Below are positions 9,880 through 19,027 of a stretch of DNA of 25,537 nucleotides, in pieces; position 1 is the stretch's first letter, and each line of letters begins with the position of its first letter. The translations under genes were made by a program, and so were the position numbers. The notes beneath the pieces were generated by a model. It was not told the DNA's origin. It made no database searches and saw only the letters and a list, made by a program, of their open reading frames with translations. The DNA is from a virus. The stretch is from IMG/VR virus record IMGVR_UViG_3300042462_000571, positions 1 to 25,537 of that record, one strand, 5' to 3'.

Positions 9880-11052
9880 GTGGAAGAACAAAGATATTAT
9901 TTTAAGATTTCTCCGGAAAATATAATTGGTGATATTTTTCAGGTCACGTATGTTGGTGGAGTTGATGTAAAATCAATTATAGATCCCTGTTGTTCTACAA
10001 CAGCATTTACCTCGACAACAATAACAGGTATCACAGGTGTATATTCGGGAATGTCTCAAGTCTTATCTGGAGGAACAAACGGTAATTCATTACTTACGGG
10101 ACTGACTGTTCCAATAGTATTAACTCAAGTTGCAACCGACATTGGATACTACTCACTTTTTGATGGTGCTATTCTACAAAAAGATGTTATAACAAATTTT
10201 GTTTTCTCAGGATTAACAGGAACCCCTTATACATATTTTGTTTTAAATAGTTCAGATACGGAGTTCAAAAAGTTTCTAAGTTTAACAACATTTACTATTG
10301 ATTGGGGCGATGGTACTGCACTACAAACAATAACTGGAAATTTACCCATTTCTCACACCTATCCCGTAACATCACAAACTTATCAAATTACTTTAAAGGC
10401 AAATTCACCATGGGGAATTTCCACGGTAACAAAAACCATAACAATACCCTACACAAATGTTACAATAAGTAACCCAAATGGGACGGCAACATTCCAACCA
10501 GCAGGAGGTAGTTGGTCGGCAACATCATTTAGTTATGATTATATTTACACAGGAGACTCTAATACAAACATAAATGATTATTACAGTTCGAATTATACAA
10601 CAGTACCCTTTTTGGTTACAGGTTACACACAAAGTCAAGTTAATGATCTAAAACAATATGGACCAGCATCATCCCTTTACGCGAGTAAATTTAAAGTCGG
10701 TGTCCCAGTTACTGGTAGTTCTGGTACTATTGGTGTTTTCTGGGGACCAGATCCAACAGGATCCTACACAGCATATACTATAAATAATATTGATTATTAT
10801 GATTATGTGGATGGAACAACTATTTTCATTGTTAGTTCATCAGGTTATACTTCAGATAATATAATATTATCGGCAATCACAAAAAATGAGGCATTACTAA
10901 ATGTAATTGATGAGGCTGAAATTTTAAGTAGTGTTTTTGTCGAAAGGGGTAAAAACTCGGCATATGAGAGTGTCCAAAGATTGGGTGAAGTGGATACATT
11001 GGGGGATTTACAAAAATACGGTTATGGTTTTTTTAATATAGAAAAACAGTGA
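9880..11052 (+). CDS. PKD-domain virion protein (390 aa)
   Basis: Probable tail or baseplate surface protein. Residues about 128-190 form a PKD-type immunoglobulin-like domain: FTIDWGDGT, then HTYP at the turn, YQITLKA, and closing strand TVTKTITIP. PKD domains are extracellular beta-sandwiches used in protein or glycan contacts. The N-terminal 120 residues are Gly/Thr/Ser-rich with a CC pair near residue 38. The C-terminal 45 residues change character to a charged segment (VFVERGKNSAYESVQRLGEV, then DTLGDLQKYGYGFF) that may be the part docking to the baseplate. The start is GTG at 9880, four bases after the preceding stop; the in-frame alternatives are far inside. A 43-nt gap follows before the next gene, holding a TATTTATA box. 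The PKD call is fairly firm; the virion location is inferred. Confidence 0.7.
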   Translation: MEEQRYYFKISPENIIGDIFQVTYVGGVDVKSIIDPCCSTTAFTSTTITGITGVYSGMSQVLSGGTNGNSLLTGLTVPIVLTQVATDIGYYSLFDGAILQKDVITNFVFSGLTGTPYTYFVLNSSDTEFKKFLSLTTFTIDWGDGTALQTITGNLPISHTYPVTSQTYQITLKANSPWGISTVTKTITIPYTNVTISNPNGTATFQPAGGSWSATSFSYDYIYTGDSNTNINDYYSSNYTTVPFLVTGYTQSQVNDLKQYGPASSLYASKFKVGVPVTGSSGTIGVFWGPDPTGSYTAYTINNIDYYDYVDGTTIFIVSSSGYTSDNIILSAITKNEALLNVIDEAEILSSVFVERGKNSAYESVQRLGEVDTLGDLQKYGYGFFNIEKQ

Positions 11053-11059
11053 AATTAGG

Positions 11060-11067
11060 TATTTATA
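11060..11067 (+). promoter_or_regulatory. TATTTATA box, possible late promoter element
   Basis: TATTTATA lies 28 nt before the GTG start of the 302-residue gene and is followed by an A-rich leader (AAAATAAACAAGAAAAAATT). It is the exact reverse complement of the T4 late promoter box TATAAATA, and a near match TATAAAAATA reads on the + strand at 11064-11073. This is the best spaced of three such boxes in intergenic gaps. Promoter function is a guess; an A-rich translation-enhancing leader is the alternative. Confidence 0.25.
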
Positions 11068-11095
11068 AAAATAAACAAGAAAAAATTAGAAATAA

Positions 11096-12004
11096 GTGGC
11101 AACAGGTAATTACGGAACTATAAGAAGTGCTGATGTCAGTCCAGATGATGTTGAAATCATCTTGAATTATACACCATCAAGAGATGAAACAAATAATTTT
11201 GTATTAACAAAATTAAATGCAAGTCAAATTTTGAGACCATACTTCCATAACAATCAAACAGGTGGAAACGCTAATGTTGAGGTATTAGGTGGTTTATATA
11301 ACCTACAATTACCGGCAGACAGATTTAACCAACTTGGTATTTATACACTTTATATAAGACCTGCTGAAATTAGAACTAGAATAACTGATTGTGGTATTTT
11401 ATCGGCTCTTCCGAATGTGAAAGGAATTGTTATTGACATAAACAATGTTCCATCACAATACCGTAATAAGTTTATAAATCAAGGTTTAGTGGGATTCAGA
11501 GTTGAGTATCTGAATCCTGATGGGTCGAAAATACCTAATTTTTTTAGAATTGTTACTTCCTCATTTTATTGTGAACCAGTGATTGAAAATTTAACAAACA
11601 CATCTCAGAAGGCAATCAGATACAGATATGTGGAAACCTCATCAAATTTAATGTTTTGTACTCTATCACCATCTTCATCTCCTACTAATAAACCAAACGC
11701 AACACCTTTCATTGGACAACCAGATCAAAACATAATAATTACTAATACCTTTTTCAACCCCACCACAGTTGAGGTTGAAATTGTTGATCAGGATATTTCC
11801 ACACTTGCAATTGCACTTTATGGTAATCAAACTAAGTCGATGGACGATGGAATTTATACAATCTATGACTCTAACAATAACATTTACAAACAATACAATT
11901 TATATGAAATTAGGGGTCAATTTAATGATCTTCTTTATGAAGTGAGACAAGATAGGGGATCTAATATTGATTTCAGTAAAAACTTTACAAATATTACAGG
12001 ATAA
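11096..12004 (+). CDS. Virion structural protein, unassigned (302 aa)
   Basis: No family recognised. The start is GTG at 11096 (ATGNYGTIRSADVSPDDVEI follows the initiator), the second GTG start in a row in this operon. The N-terminal half has a regular beta pattern (LGIYTLYIRPAEIRTRITDC, then VKGIVIDINNVP), and residues about 130-180 read as a sheet-rich core (VGFRVEYLNPDGSKIPNFFR). The C-terminal 80 residues include TKSMDDGIYTIYDSNNNIYK and a charged end. There is no membrane segment or catalytic motif. It ends in a TAATG overlap with the 1004-residue gene, so the two proteins are likely produced in coupled amounts and may bind each other. A baseplate component is the likeliest role, from context. 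Confidence 0.65.
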   Translation: MATGNYGTIRSADVSPDDVEIILNYTPSRDETNNFVLTKLNASQILRPYFHNNQTGGNANVEVLGGLYNLQLPADRFNQLGIYTLYIRPAEIRTRITDCGILSALPNVKGIVIDINNVPSQYRNKFINQGLVGFRVEYLNPDGSKIPNFFRIVTSSFYCEPVIENLTNTSQKAIRYRYVETSSNLMFCTLSPSSSPTNKPNATPFIGQPDQNIIITNTFFNPTTVEVEIVDQDISTLAIALYGNQTKSMDDGIYTIYDSNNNIYKQYNLYEIRGQFNDLLYEVRQDRGSNIDFSKNFTNITG

Positions 12005-15000
12005 TGGCGTTGACAACTTATAAATGTCCTCCACAACCAGCGGCAGGATCAGGAACATTCTCGAACAATCTAGTTGGGTTACAATTAGTTGATGGGGGAG
12101 GACTGACCCAAGCCAATTTTCAATTTACAACCAACATAACTCAAAAACAGAATAGAAACTTTATAATTGGTTCGTTCTCAGATCCCATTTCATTGAGGTC
12201 TATGAATCTTGAAAACGTCGAAGAGACTAGGATGATCTTGGCAAAAAATTATAAAGTTTACCCGAATTATGATTTGTCAGAAATTACAAACATTACGATG
12301 TTTGGTTCACTTGTCAAAAGAATATCAGTTTCGGTTGAAAAGATTATTAATTATTTCCCAGCGGCATTAGAATCTAAAAATTTATCGTCAAGTTTTTTGA
12401 CTACAGAAACGGCATCCAACATATCATTTGATCCAGTAGAAAATGAAACTTATTTGGAAATACCAATTACCGCACTACAAAATCCGTTTGGTATCGATTT
12501 TACAACTAATGCAACTAGAAACCTTTCATTAAGGGAAAATCCTGTCTCGGGTCTTAGGAATTTTACAACTCAGAATTTGAAATATTCTTTGTTTATTTTT
12601 GACCAAGAATATAGAGTGGTTGATTACGTACAATTCCAAGATGGAGACACAAGTCTTAAGTTATATGTGAATGGAAATCCATTTAGCGGTCAAAGTATAA
12701 GTTATGATAATTTTATTGTTAGACCCCAAGATTTGTATGTGAACAAAGTGTTCAGTGAGGATTTTGATACTGTAGAAAATTTTTTATTAAATAGGACTGT
12801 AGTTCCAAAGTATTCTTCAAATTTTACAGTACCAATAGAAACCGAGGCCGGAACATATGTTTATAGTGACAAAATTATAACATTTCCACTCAATGGTATT
12901 TGGAACCTCGACATATTTACAGTAAAATTTACTAATTATCTTAATGATTTAAATTCAGTTGCAATCAATTTAGATGAGTATAAAACTAATTTAATTGTTA
13001 GATTTTTGACTGCAGAAGCAATCAAAGAATTTGACACTCCTGATCAAAAAATACAGAAGGTTCTACAAATCTATGGTAGAAGTTTCGATGAAACCAAACA
13101 ATTTATTGGGGCATTGGCCAATATGACTTCAGTTCATTACAACGTACAAAATGATATACCATCACAACTACTTAAAAATTTGGCACAAACCCTAGGATGG
13201 ACAATTAATATTTCACCAATCACAAATGACCAATTATTAAACTCGGTTTTTATAAATGGATCCAATCAATTTACTGGTTTACCACAAGGACAAACTCCGG
13301 AAGAATTGAACTATCAATTTTATAGAAACCTAATTATGAATTCCGCATTCCTGTTTAAATCAAAAGGGACTAGAAAATCAATAGAAACTTTATTAAGAAT
13401 GGTAGGAGCACCAGAAGCAATTACTGAGTTTAATGAACATGTTTATTTGGCCGATCAGAAAGTTAACATGAGTCAGTTTGATTCACAGTTTATAAATTTG
13501 AGTGGGGGAACCTGGGTTCAAAATTTACCAGTTTTAGAGATTGGAAATATCTTTTCTATTTACGGTGTACAATATACAGGATACACTACAGCACAAATTA
13601 TTCAAAATGTAACAACAACCTTAATAGACTATCCGGTGGATATAGATGGATTCCCAAGTATGCCACTTGAAACCGAAAGTTTCTTTTTTCAAATTGGAGG
13701 AGGATGGTTCGAATCTACACCACAACATAGAATGCCTGAAGAGGTAGACTTAACAAATAGTGTTTTCACGGGAAGTAATCCAAATTATCAAACACAACTT
13801 TTACCTTTCAACTATGGTCAAGAATATCTAGATAGATACCGTCAATTTCCATTTATGGATTTGGGATTTACTCTTACAAAAGAAATAGATAATAATAAAA
13901 GTTGGACCCCAACAGAAATTGGACAAAGAAATTCATCTGATGCTGGTTTCAATGCATATTACCAAGTTCAAAACGAAAAGTTTGTACTAAATGTAAAAAA
14001 CGTAGATCTTTTTATGAATCCGGGTCAAGGACTTTTATATGATGTATGGACTATGTCTAGATCATATAATTACCCCATACCAGAACAGGGATTATTTTAT
14101 CAGGAACCAACTTTTTGTAATCCATACCCTAACATTACTTATCCTATAATTGGAGGTATAGACTGGACAGTAATTGATCCAAAACCCCAACAAAAAACGT
14201 TTTTCGAATTTGCCCAAACATTTTGGAAAAATATGATCAATGTTAGAAGTCGAATGTATTCTAATGATGGTAAGACAAGTGGATACCCAACTCTATCCTC
14301 AATATACTGGAAGTATTTAGAATCGGAATATGCGATCAACGTAAAAAATGATAATTTCACATACAAGTCTTTGATTGAATATGTTGATGGTATGGGAGAC
14401 TATTGGATTAGACTTGTTGAACAAATGATTCCTGCAACAACAATCTGGGAAACTGGAGTTAGATATGAAAATTCAATATTCCATAGACAAAAGTTTATAT
14501 GGAGAAGACAACGAGGATGTCAATTAATACCTATTGAGTGTAAACCTTGTAAGTTAATAAATCAAATATTCAGTTATGACTGTCCGGTTTTATTTACCGA
14601 AATTGGGTTGTATCCTTGGAACAATTCACCAAATATTTTGTCATTTGGTGCATTATTAGGACAAACTTTATCTAATTACGGAACTCAAAATGGAATAGAT
14701 TTATTTAATGACTGTAATATATCTACTCTTCAAACACAATGGTATGTTGATGTTAGACTTAACGGTGTTCCGATCATTGTTTATGAGTTTTTCAATGGAG
14801 TTGGATATTCTAATCCCACATTAAGTGTTCCAACATCACAGGACTGGTTGGATGGTCTTAACACTGGACTTACAAATTTAATTGACTTCGGTTTAGGATT
14901 TAATATAGACACTTCAAATAATATTCTTACAATTTTTAATAATAATTGTTTACCTGATGACGTACAATACAATTTCGAATTGAACGTAGGTATAAACTTC

Positions 15001-15018
15001 GATATTTTATGTAATTAA
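12004..15018 (+). CDS. Large baseplate protein with tail-protein-I / gp7-like region
   Basis: 1004 residues. Residues about 330-490 contain a helical region resembling phage tail protein I (P2 gpI), the family to which the core of T4 wedge protein gp7 is related: an IPSQLLKNLAQTLGW helix near 385-399, then FLFKSKGTRKSIETLLRMVG near 449-468 and ITEFNEHVYL near 473-482. The KGT followed by a small helix and an acidic-aromatic EF/EW pair is the recognisable part of that family. The flanking N- and C-terminal regions are beta-rich and specific to this protein. A Cys-rich strip (CQLIPIECKPCKLI, near 839-852) precedes a C-terminal domain. The protein is far longer than P2 gpI and near T4 gp7 size (1032 residues). 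It is joined on both sides by TAATG overlaps. The assignment is moderate: motif-based, supported by the upstream J/gp6-like gene. Confidence 0.65.
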   Translation: MALTTYKCPPQPAAGSGTFSNNLVGLQLVDGGGLTQANFQFTTNITQKQNRNFIIGSFSDPISLRSMNLENVEETRMILAKNYKVYPNYDLSEITNITMFGSLVKRISVSVEKIINYFPAALESKNLSSSFLTTETASNISFDPVENETYLEIPITALQNPFGIDFTTNATRNLSLRENPVSGLRNFTTQNLKYSLFIFDQEYRVVDYVQFQDGDTSLKLYVNGNPFSGQSISYDNFIVRPQDLYVNKVFSEDFDTVENFLLNRTVVPKYSSNFTVPIETEAGTYVYSDKIITFPLNGIWNLDIFTVKFTNYLNDLNSVAINLDEYKTNLIVRFLTAEAIKEFDTPDQKIQKVLQIYGRSFDETKQFIGALANMTSVHYNVQNDIPSQLLKNLAQTLGWTINISPITNDQLLNSVFINGSNQFTGLPQGQTPEELNYQFYRNLIMNSAFLFKSKGTRKSIETLLRMVGAPEAITEFNEHVYLADQKVNMSQFDSQFINLSGGTWVQNLPVLEIGNIFSIYGVQYTGYTTAQIIQNVTTTLIDYPVDIDGFPSMPLETESFFFQIGGGWFESTPQHRMPEEVDLTNSVFTGSNPNYQTQLLPFNYGQEYLDRYRQFPFMDLGFTLTKEIDNNKSWTPTEIGQRNSSDAGFNAYYQVQNEKFVLNVKNVDLFMNPGQGLLYDVWTMSRSYNYPIPEQGLFYQEPTFCNPYPNITYPIIGGIDWTVIDPKPQQKTFFEFAQTFWKNMINVRSRMYSNDGKTSGYPTLSSIYWKYLESEYAINVKNDNFTYKSLIEYVDGMGDYWIRLVEQMIPATTIWETGVRYENSIFHRQKFIWRRQRGCQLIPIECKPCKLINQIFSYDCPVLFTEIGLYPWNNSPNILSFGALLGQTLSNYGTQNGIDLFNDCNISTLQTQWYVDVRLNGVPIIVYEFFNGVGYSNPTLSVPTSQDWLDGLNTGLTNLIDFGLGFNIDTSNNILTIFNNNCLPDDVQYNFELNVGINFDILCN

Positions 15019-17981
15019 TGAGTTGCGGTGCTATTATACCTTCGTATTCAATAACCGGAGATTGTTCAAATACTAACTCTGGAGGTATTTCTATAAACAT
15101 AACTGGAGGTACAGCACCTTATACTGTTTTTGAAATTTCATCTTCAGGACTACTACCCACTTCTGCGGCTACTACATACTATGAATTCTCTGGGTTGTCA
15201 GGTGGATCGTATGTATTACAAATACAAGATTCTTGTTCAGCAATCACTTCTTATTATGTTTCATTCGATATATCAACAGGTACGACTGTAGATATTTTAT
15301 CTTATTCTAACACCGTTTGTGGTCCTGGTGGAGGGGGATCTCTTCAGGTCCAACTTCCAGTAATTTATGGAGGTTGCGAGTATTATCTATATGAAGTCAC
15401 TAACGGATTTATAACTAGTGCATTTACTTCATCGAACACTCAAACCTTTTCAAACCTTGGTGTTGGAAATTATTATGTAATTGCAGATAATTCGGGAGGT
15501 TGCACTGGATCAAGTGCAAATGTGATAATTATGTCGTCTACAACACTGGATTTTGGTCTATACATCGTAGACGATGCAAGTTGTATACCATTAGCGGGTT
15601 CTGGTAAAGTTTTTGTAACTGGAGTAACTGGAACACCTCCTATTTCTTATTTGTGGTCAAATGGACAAACTGGTTCTACGGCAACTGGATTGACTGCAGG
15701 GTATTATACTGTTACAGTCTCCGACAGTAATAGTTGTTCACTTACAAGTGGTTTCACAATCACTAATATTCCACCAGTTGGTGTTACCCCAATCACATAT
15801 GTAACAGGATCAACTTGTTTCAATAGTGATGGTGCTGTAGAAGTTATTGTTACTGGGGGGACTGCACCTTACTTTTTCTCAGGATCTAATGGTGATACAC
15901 AAATCACATTTAGTAACTCTTATATTTTTGAAAATTTACCGTCTGGAGTTTTTAACGTGATTGTAACTGATAGCGGTCTTTGTACTTCATTTGGTTCAGT
16001 CAATTTACTTACACCAAATGGATTTTCAATTGCATCAATTACGTCAACAAATTCAACCTGTAATAACAATGGTACTATAAACATTGTTGTAAATACCGGA
16101 AGTCCGGGTGCAACCTTTCTATATACACTCTATGACAGTTCAGGAAATACTGTTACAACAGTTACAACTGGAACAATTGTTAATTTTACTAATTTACCAT
16201 CAGACACGTATGTCTATACTATTGATAACAGTGGATGTCTATTCACTGGAACAACAACTATTAATAATACTAGTTTATATTCGATATCGGCATCTACCAC
16301 AGGAACAACTTGTGGTTTAAATAATGGTAAAGTTGTAATAACTGCATCTTCAGGAGGTACGTTACCATATACTTACCAAATTAATGGTAATCCAACCCAA
16401 CCAACAGGTTTATTTAACAACCTATCAAGTGGAATCTATACGGCTACCGTAACTGATGCAAATGGTTGTACTCAAACTCAAAATTTTTTAATCACACCTT
16501 CTTCCCAATTATTTTTTCTCACAAGTACAGTTCCATGCGTTGTAGGTAATGATGGTGAAATTTCAACCTTTATAACATCAGGAACACCACCATTTACTTA
16601 TAACTGGAGTGCAAATGTTGGTCCTCAAACAGGACCAGTTGTTACAGGACTTACAGTTGGAACTTATTTAATAGAAATAACAGATGCAGATGGATGTGTG
16701 TCAAAAAGGACTGTAACCTTGGGGGGAACTAATTTGGTGACTGGTTATCAAATATTTACACTTAGTGATAGTGTATTCGTAAATTCTGGAATTTCCGGTA
16801 AAAGGGGAATTCCGCAAATGTATTATGAAGGATTTTCGGATCTAACATATAATGACTATGGATGTGTTGTCAATTCTGCTGATTTTATATTAGAGACAAT
16901 AGTAAATGGAATTGCAAAACAAACAATATTTTACAGATCTTCAGGGATTTATGATTATCCGAATGATATTCAGTGGTCAAATGCTGTTACAGATCAATTA
17001 TTAAGTTATCCAGACATTGGAAATGTATCTATAGATTTGCTAAAAAACAAAATAACTATAAGTAATTTTTGTGACAAACTTGACAAAAGTTGTAAACAAT
17101 ACGATTACAATACATTACAAGATGCAAAAGTAATAATTAACTTATTAATTGATTACGACATATCATGTATTGAATGTGATATCCCACCACCAACACAATG
17201 TTGTCCACAAACTTATGATTTACCACTGAATAAACTTTCCACAATAATCGATGGAGTTTCTATGACCGCAGTGACTACAGGGGATGTGTCTAAAATAACT
17301 CCAATTAATGATTTTTTACCGGCTTGTTTTTCTGATGAAGCAAATACTGGTGATTTAGTGGCTTTGGGTTATAATAATGGTCCTTACACTTATACACTAA
17401 ATTTTGATACACCGATTAATAACTTAAAGTTAAGGTTAATCAATTATAGTTCTTCAGTTGATTCTTTAGGTAATATAGTTCAACAAGAAATATTGAATTT
17501 TACTACTAATTCAGGAACACCAAGTTTAACTGTATGTCAAGGTTGTTGTTACACAATAGAAGGAAATCAATTCAAAGCATTCCCAACGGACACAAGTTGT
17601 ATTTCGGAAGATGGTGTACATACTGAAGGAAGTGCGGTGATCACAATCGAGTCAATAACAAACTTCACTTCAATAACCATAACGGGATCTTCAAATACAA
17701 CTTCACTCAATGGAACTTTTATAGATCTTTGTAGTTTTGATTTTGAACCAACACCCACACCTACCCCAACACCAGTTAGTGGTTGTTCCCAATATTGGGT
17801 TTCGAACTCATCCTCAGATGTAAATGCTCGAATAACATTTACACCTTGCTGTGGTGAAAGTAAAACTTCACCTTATATGTTAGTAGGTGGTACTAGTGCA
17901 TCAATTTGTTCATCAACCCCAATATTAGTGACATCGGGAAGTGCTTCCATAGTTTCCGCTGGGTCTTGCCCAAGTTGTTAA
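15018..17981 (+). CDS. Tail adhesin with SprB-like repeats
   Basis: 987 residues, probable long tail fibre or host-binding protein. Residues about 8-572 are seven tandem SprB-like repeats of 75-85 residues. Each reads roughly: Cys entry, N-x-G-x-[IV] strand, TGGTAPY-type turn, a strand with a [WY]-S/N-x-G pattern, [FG]-x-NLxxG-x-Y-x-[VI] and a closing D-x-x-[GS]-C. SprB repeats are known from Bacteroidota gliding adhesins. Residues about 573-720 form a second domain with NAVTDQLLSYPDIGNVSIDL and paired Cys (SCIEC). Residues 724-905 are a third Cys-rich beta domain starting CCPQTYDLP. A PTPTPTPTP linker (911-919) leads to a terminal Cys module (923-987) shared with two other genes here. It has no signal peptide, as expected for a virion protein assembled in the cytoplasm. 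ATG at 15018 overlaps the previous stop. Receptor binding is inferred. Confidence 0.8.
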   Translation: MSCGAIIPSYSITGDCSNTNSGGISINITGGTAPYTVFEISSSGLLPTSAATTYYEFSGLSGGSYVLQIQDSCSAITSYYVSFDISTGTTVDILSYSNTVCGPGGGGSLQVQLPVIYGGCEYYLYEVTNGFITSAFTSSNTQTFSNLGVGNYYVIADNSGGCTGSSANVIIMSSTTLDFGLYIVDDASCIPLAGSGKVFVTGVTGTPPISYLWSNGQTGSTATGLTAGYYTVTVSDSNSCSLTSGFTITNIPPVGVTPITYVTGSTCFNSDGAVEVIVTGGTAPYFFSGSNGDTQITFSNSYIFENLPSGVFNVIVTDSGLCTSFGSVNLLTPNGFSIASITSTNSTCNNNGTINIVVNTGSPGATFLYTLYDSSGNTVTTVTTGTIVNFTNLPSDTYVYTIDNSGCLFTGTTTINNTSLYSISASTTGTTCGLNNGKVVITASSGGTLPYTYQINGNPTQPTGLFNNLSSGIYTATVTDANGCTQTQNFLITPSSQLFFLTSTVPCVVGNDGEISTFITSGTPPFTYNWSANVGPQTGPVVTGLTVGTYLIEITDADGCVSKRTVTLGGTNLVTGYQIFTLSDSVFVNSGISGKRGIPQMYYEGFSDLTYNDYGCVVNSADFILETIVNGIAKQTIFYRSSGIYDYPNDIQWSNAVTDQLLSYPDIGNVSIDLLKNKITISNFCDKLDKSCKQYDYNTLQDAKVIINLLIDYDISCIECDIPPPTQCCPQTYDLPLNKLSTIIDGVSMTAVTTGDVSKITPINDFLPACFSDEANTGDLVALGYNNGPYTYTLNFDTPINNLKLRLINYSSSVDSLGNIVQQEILNFTTNSGTPSLTVCQGCCYTIEGNQFKAFPTDTSCISEDGVHTEGSAVITIESITNFTSITITGSSNTTSLNGTFIDLCSFDFEPTPTPTPTPVSGCSQYWVSNSSSDVNARITFTPCCGESKTSPYMLVGGTSASICSSTPILVTSGSASIVSAGSCPSC
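15040..16735 (+). repeat. Seven SprB-like protein repeats
   Basis: Coding array of about seven diverged units of 75-85 codons. Recurring markers are TGGTAPY / SGGTLPY / SGTPPFTY turns and G-x-Y-x-[VI]-x-[VI]-x-D closures (GYYTVTVSDSNSC, GIYTATVTDANGC, GTYLIEITDADGC). The units differ widely at DNA level, so the array looks old, with no sign of recent duplication. Confidence 0.75.
17748..17774 (+). repeat. Pro-Thr linker
   Basis: Nine codons alternating Pro and Thr with mixed synonymous codons (cca/aca/ccc/cct/acc). It separates the third domain of the 987-residue adhesin from its terminal Cys module and probably acts as an extended, stiff spacer. Confidence 0.85.
17784..17978 (+). repeat. 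Shared Cys module, copy ending the 987-residue adhesin
   Basis: Residues 923-987. CSQYWVSNSSSDVNARITF leads to TPCC, then ASICSS, and a terminal GSCPSC. It aligns end to end with the module in the 681-residue adhesin (CRSYQITNESS, YPCC, SVCSS, GDCPTC). The four Cys positions and the closing CPxC are conserved while most other residues differ. Confidence 0.6.
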
Positions 17982-18021
17982 ATTTAATATACTTTTGAAA
18001 AAAAGAAAATATATTTAATTT
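17980..18021. other. AT-only imperfect hairpin between adhesin and glycosyltransferase genes
   Basis: The 41-nt gap consists of two 16-nt arms (17980-17995 and 18006-18021) that are complementary at about 14 positions, around an A-rich loop. With nearly all A-T pairs the stem is weak. It could be a processing or attenuation site ahead of the glycosyltransferase gene, or chance in AT-rich DNA. Confidence 0.25.
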
Positions 18022-18022
18022 A

Positions 18023-19015
18023 ATGCAAAAAATTCAATTTGTTTCAGCACAACCAGATGTTCCATACTTTCATTGGCAGACTAAATTGTACGTTTCAAAT
18101 TTTTTAGAATTGGGAATTGATCCTTGTAATATTCATGTAATTTTTGGTCTGACAAATGGACAAGATAAACCATCGGAAGAATCAAAAAAATTATGTAATT
18201 TTGGAATTAATGTTCATTATTATGTTGATAACAGAATTAATAAATCTTACATACCAAGTATAAAACCTTATTTGATTTCACAATGGTTATGGGAAAATCC
18301 GGAACTGGGTGAATTGTTTTTTTTACATGATGCGGATATAATTTTTAGAAAATTACCTAATTTTGAATCACTATTAAATGATAATATAAATTATCTTTCG
18401 GATACTATAAATTATATAGGGTTTGATTATATACAAACTTGTTGTGAAAAATATGAAGGGGCACATCCGAACCAAGAAAAAAATTCACTTTTGAATGAAA
18501 TGTCCAAAATTATTCAAATTGATCCTGATTTAATAAAACAAAACCAATTGAATTCTGGTGGTGGACAATATCTTTTGAAAAATACAAATTATGATTTGTG
18601 GACTAAAATTTATGTGGATTGTGTTCCACTTTATAAACAAATGCTCAATTATAATAGAAGAAACCCAATTAGAGGTGGTGAAATACAGTTTTGGACTGCG
18701 GAAATGTGGTCTTTGTTATGGAATCTCTGGAGGTCTGGTTATGAAACTAGAGTTACACCTGAATTAGATTTTTCTTGGGCAACAGACGATATAAAAACCT
18801 ATGAATCAAAACCCATACTTCACATGGCTGGAGTTACTGAGGACATTAGAACTACTAAGTTTTATAAAGGAGGTTTCATTCACGAAGACCCAATCAAATT
18901 ATTAGTTGAGAACCAAAACTATTTTGATTATGTGGATAAAAATAGTGCAACTTTAAAATATATTGATTTGATTAGAAATTTTATCCAAAAATACAATAAC
19001 GAATTATTTATATAG
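18023..19015 (+). CDS. GT-A-fold glycosyltransferase
   Basis: 330 residues. Likely transfers a sugar from a nucleotide-sugar donor, in the cytoplasm. The N-terminus IQFVSAQPDVPYFHWQTKLY resembles the opening of GT-A enzymes of the hydroxyproline-arabinosyltransferase type, where a Trp-containing helix follows strand 1. FFLHDADIIF at residues 99-108 carries the DXD motif (D103, D105) that binds metal and the sugar nucleotide. NSGGGQYLL (177-185) and the acidic, aromatic segment E220 to W233 (with AEMW) sit where acceptor-site and catalytic residues are expected. HMAG (267-270) supplies a late His, typical of a metal ligand. No signal peptide or membrane helix is present. The gene lies between two Thr/Pro/Ser-rich adhesin genes, 41 nt after one and 12 nt before the other, suggesting it modifies those proteins. 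Alternative roles are modification of host surface glycans or of phage DNA bases. The fold call is fairly good; the acceptor is inferred. Confidence 0.7.
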   Translation: MQKIQFVSAQPDVPYFHWQTKLYVSNFLELGIDPCNIHVIFGLTNGQDKPSEESKKLCNFGINVHYYVDNRINKSYIPSIKPYLISQWLWENPELGELFFLHDADIIFRKLPNFESLLNDNINYLSDTINYIGFDYIQTCCEKYEGAHPNQEKNSLLNEMSKIIQIDPDLIKQNQLNSGGGQYLLKNTNYDLWTKIYVDCVPLYKQMLNYNRRNPIRGGEIQFWTAEMWSLLWNLWRSGYETRVTPELDFSWATDDIKTYESKPILHMAGVTEDIRTTKFYKGGFIHEDPIKLLVENQNYFDYVDKNSATLKYIDLIRNFIQKYNNELFI

Positions 19016-19027
19016 AACATATTATCA

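Noticed and set aside
12004-15018. Assigning T4 gene numbers such as gp10 or gp12 to the later genes
   Set aside because: Position alone is not enough; only the J/gp6-like and I/gp7-like motifs are visible, so symbols were left empty.
15040-16735. Diversity-generating retroelement target region
   Set aside because: No reverse transcriptase gene or template repeat is visible, and the Cys-closed repeat units look like ordinary diverged protein repeats.
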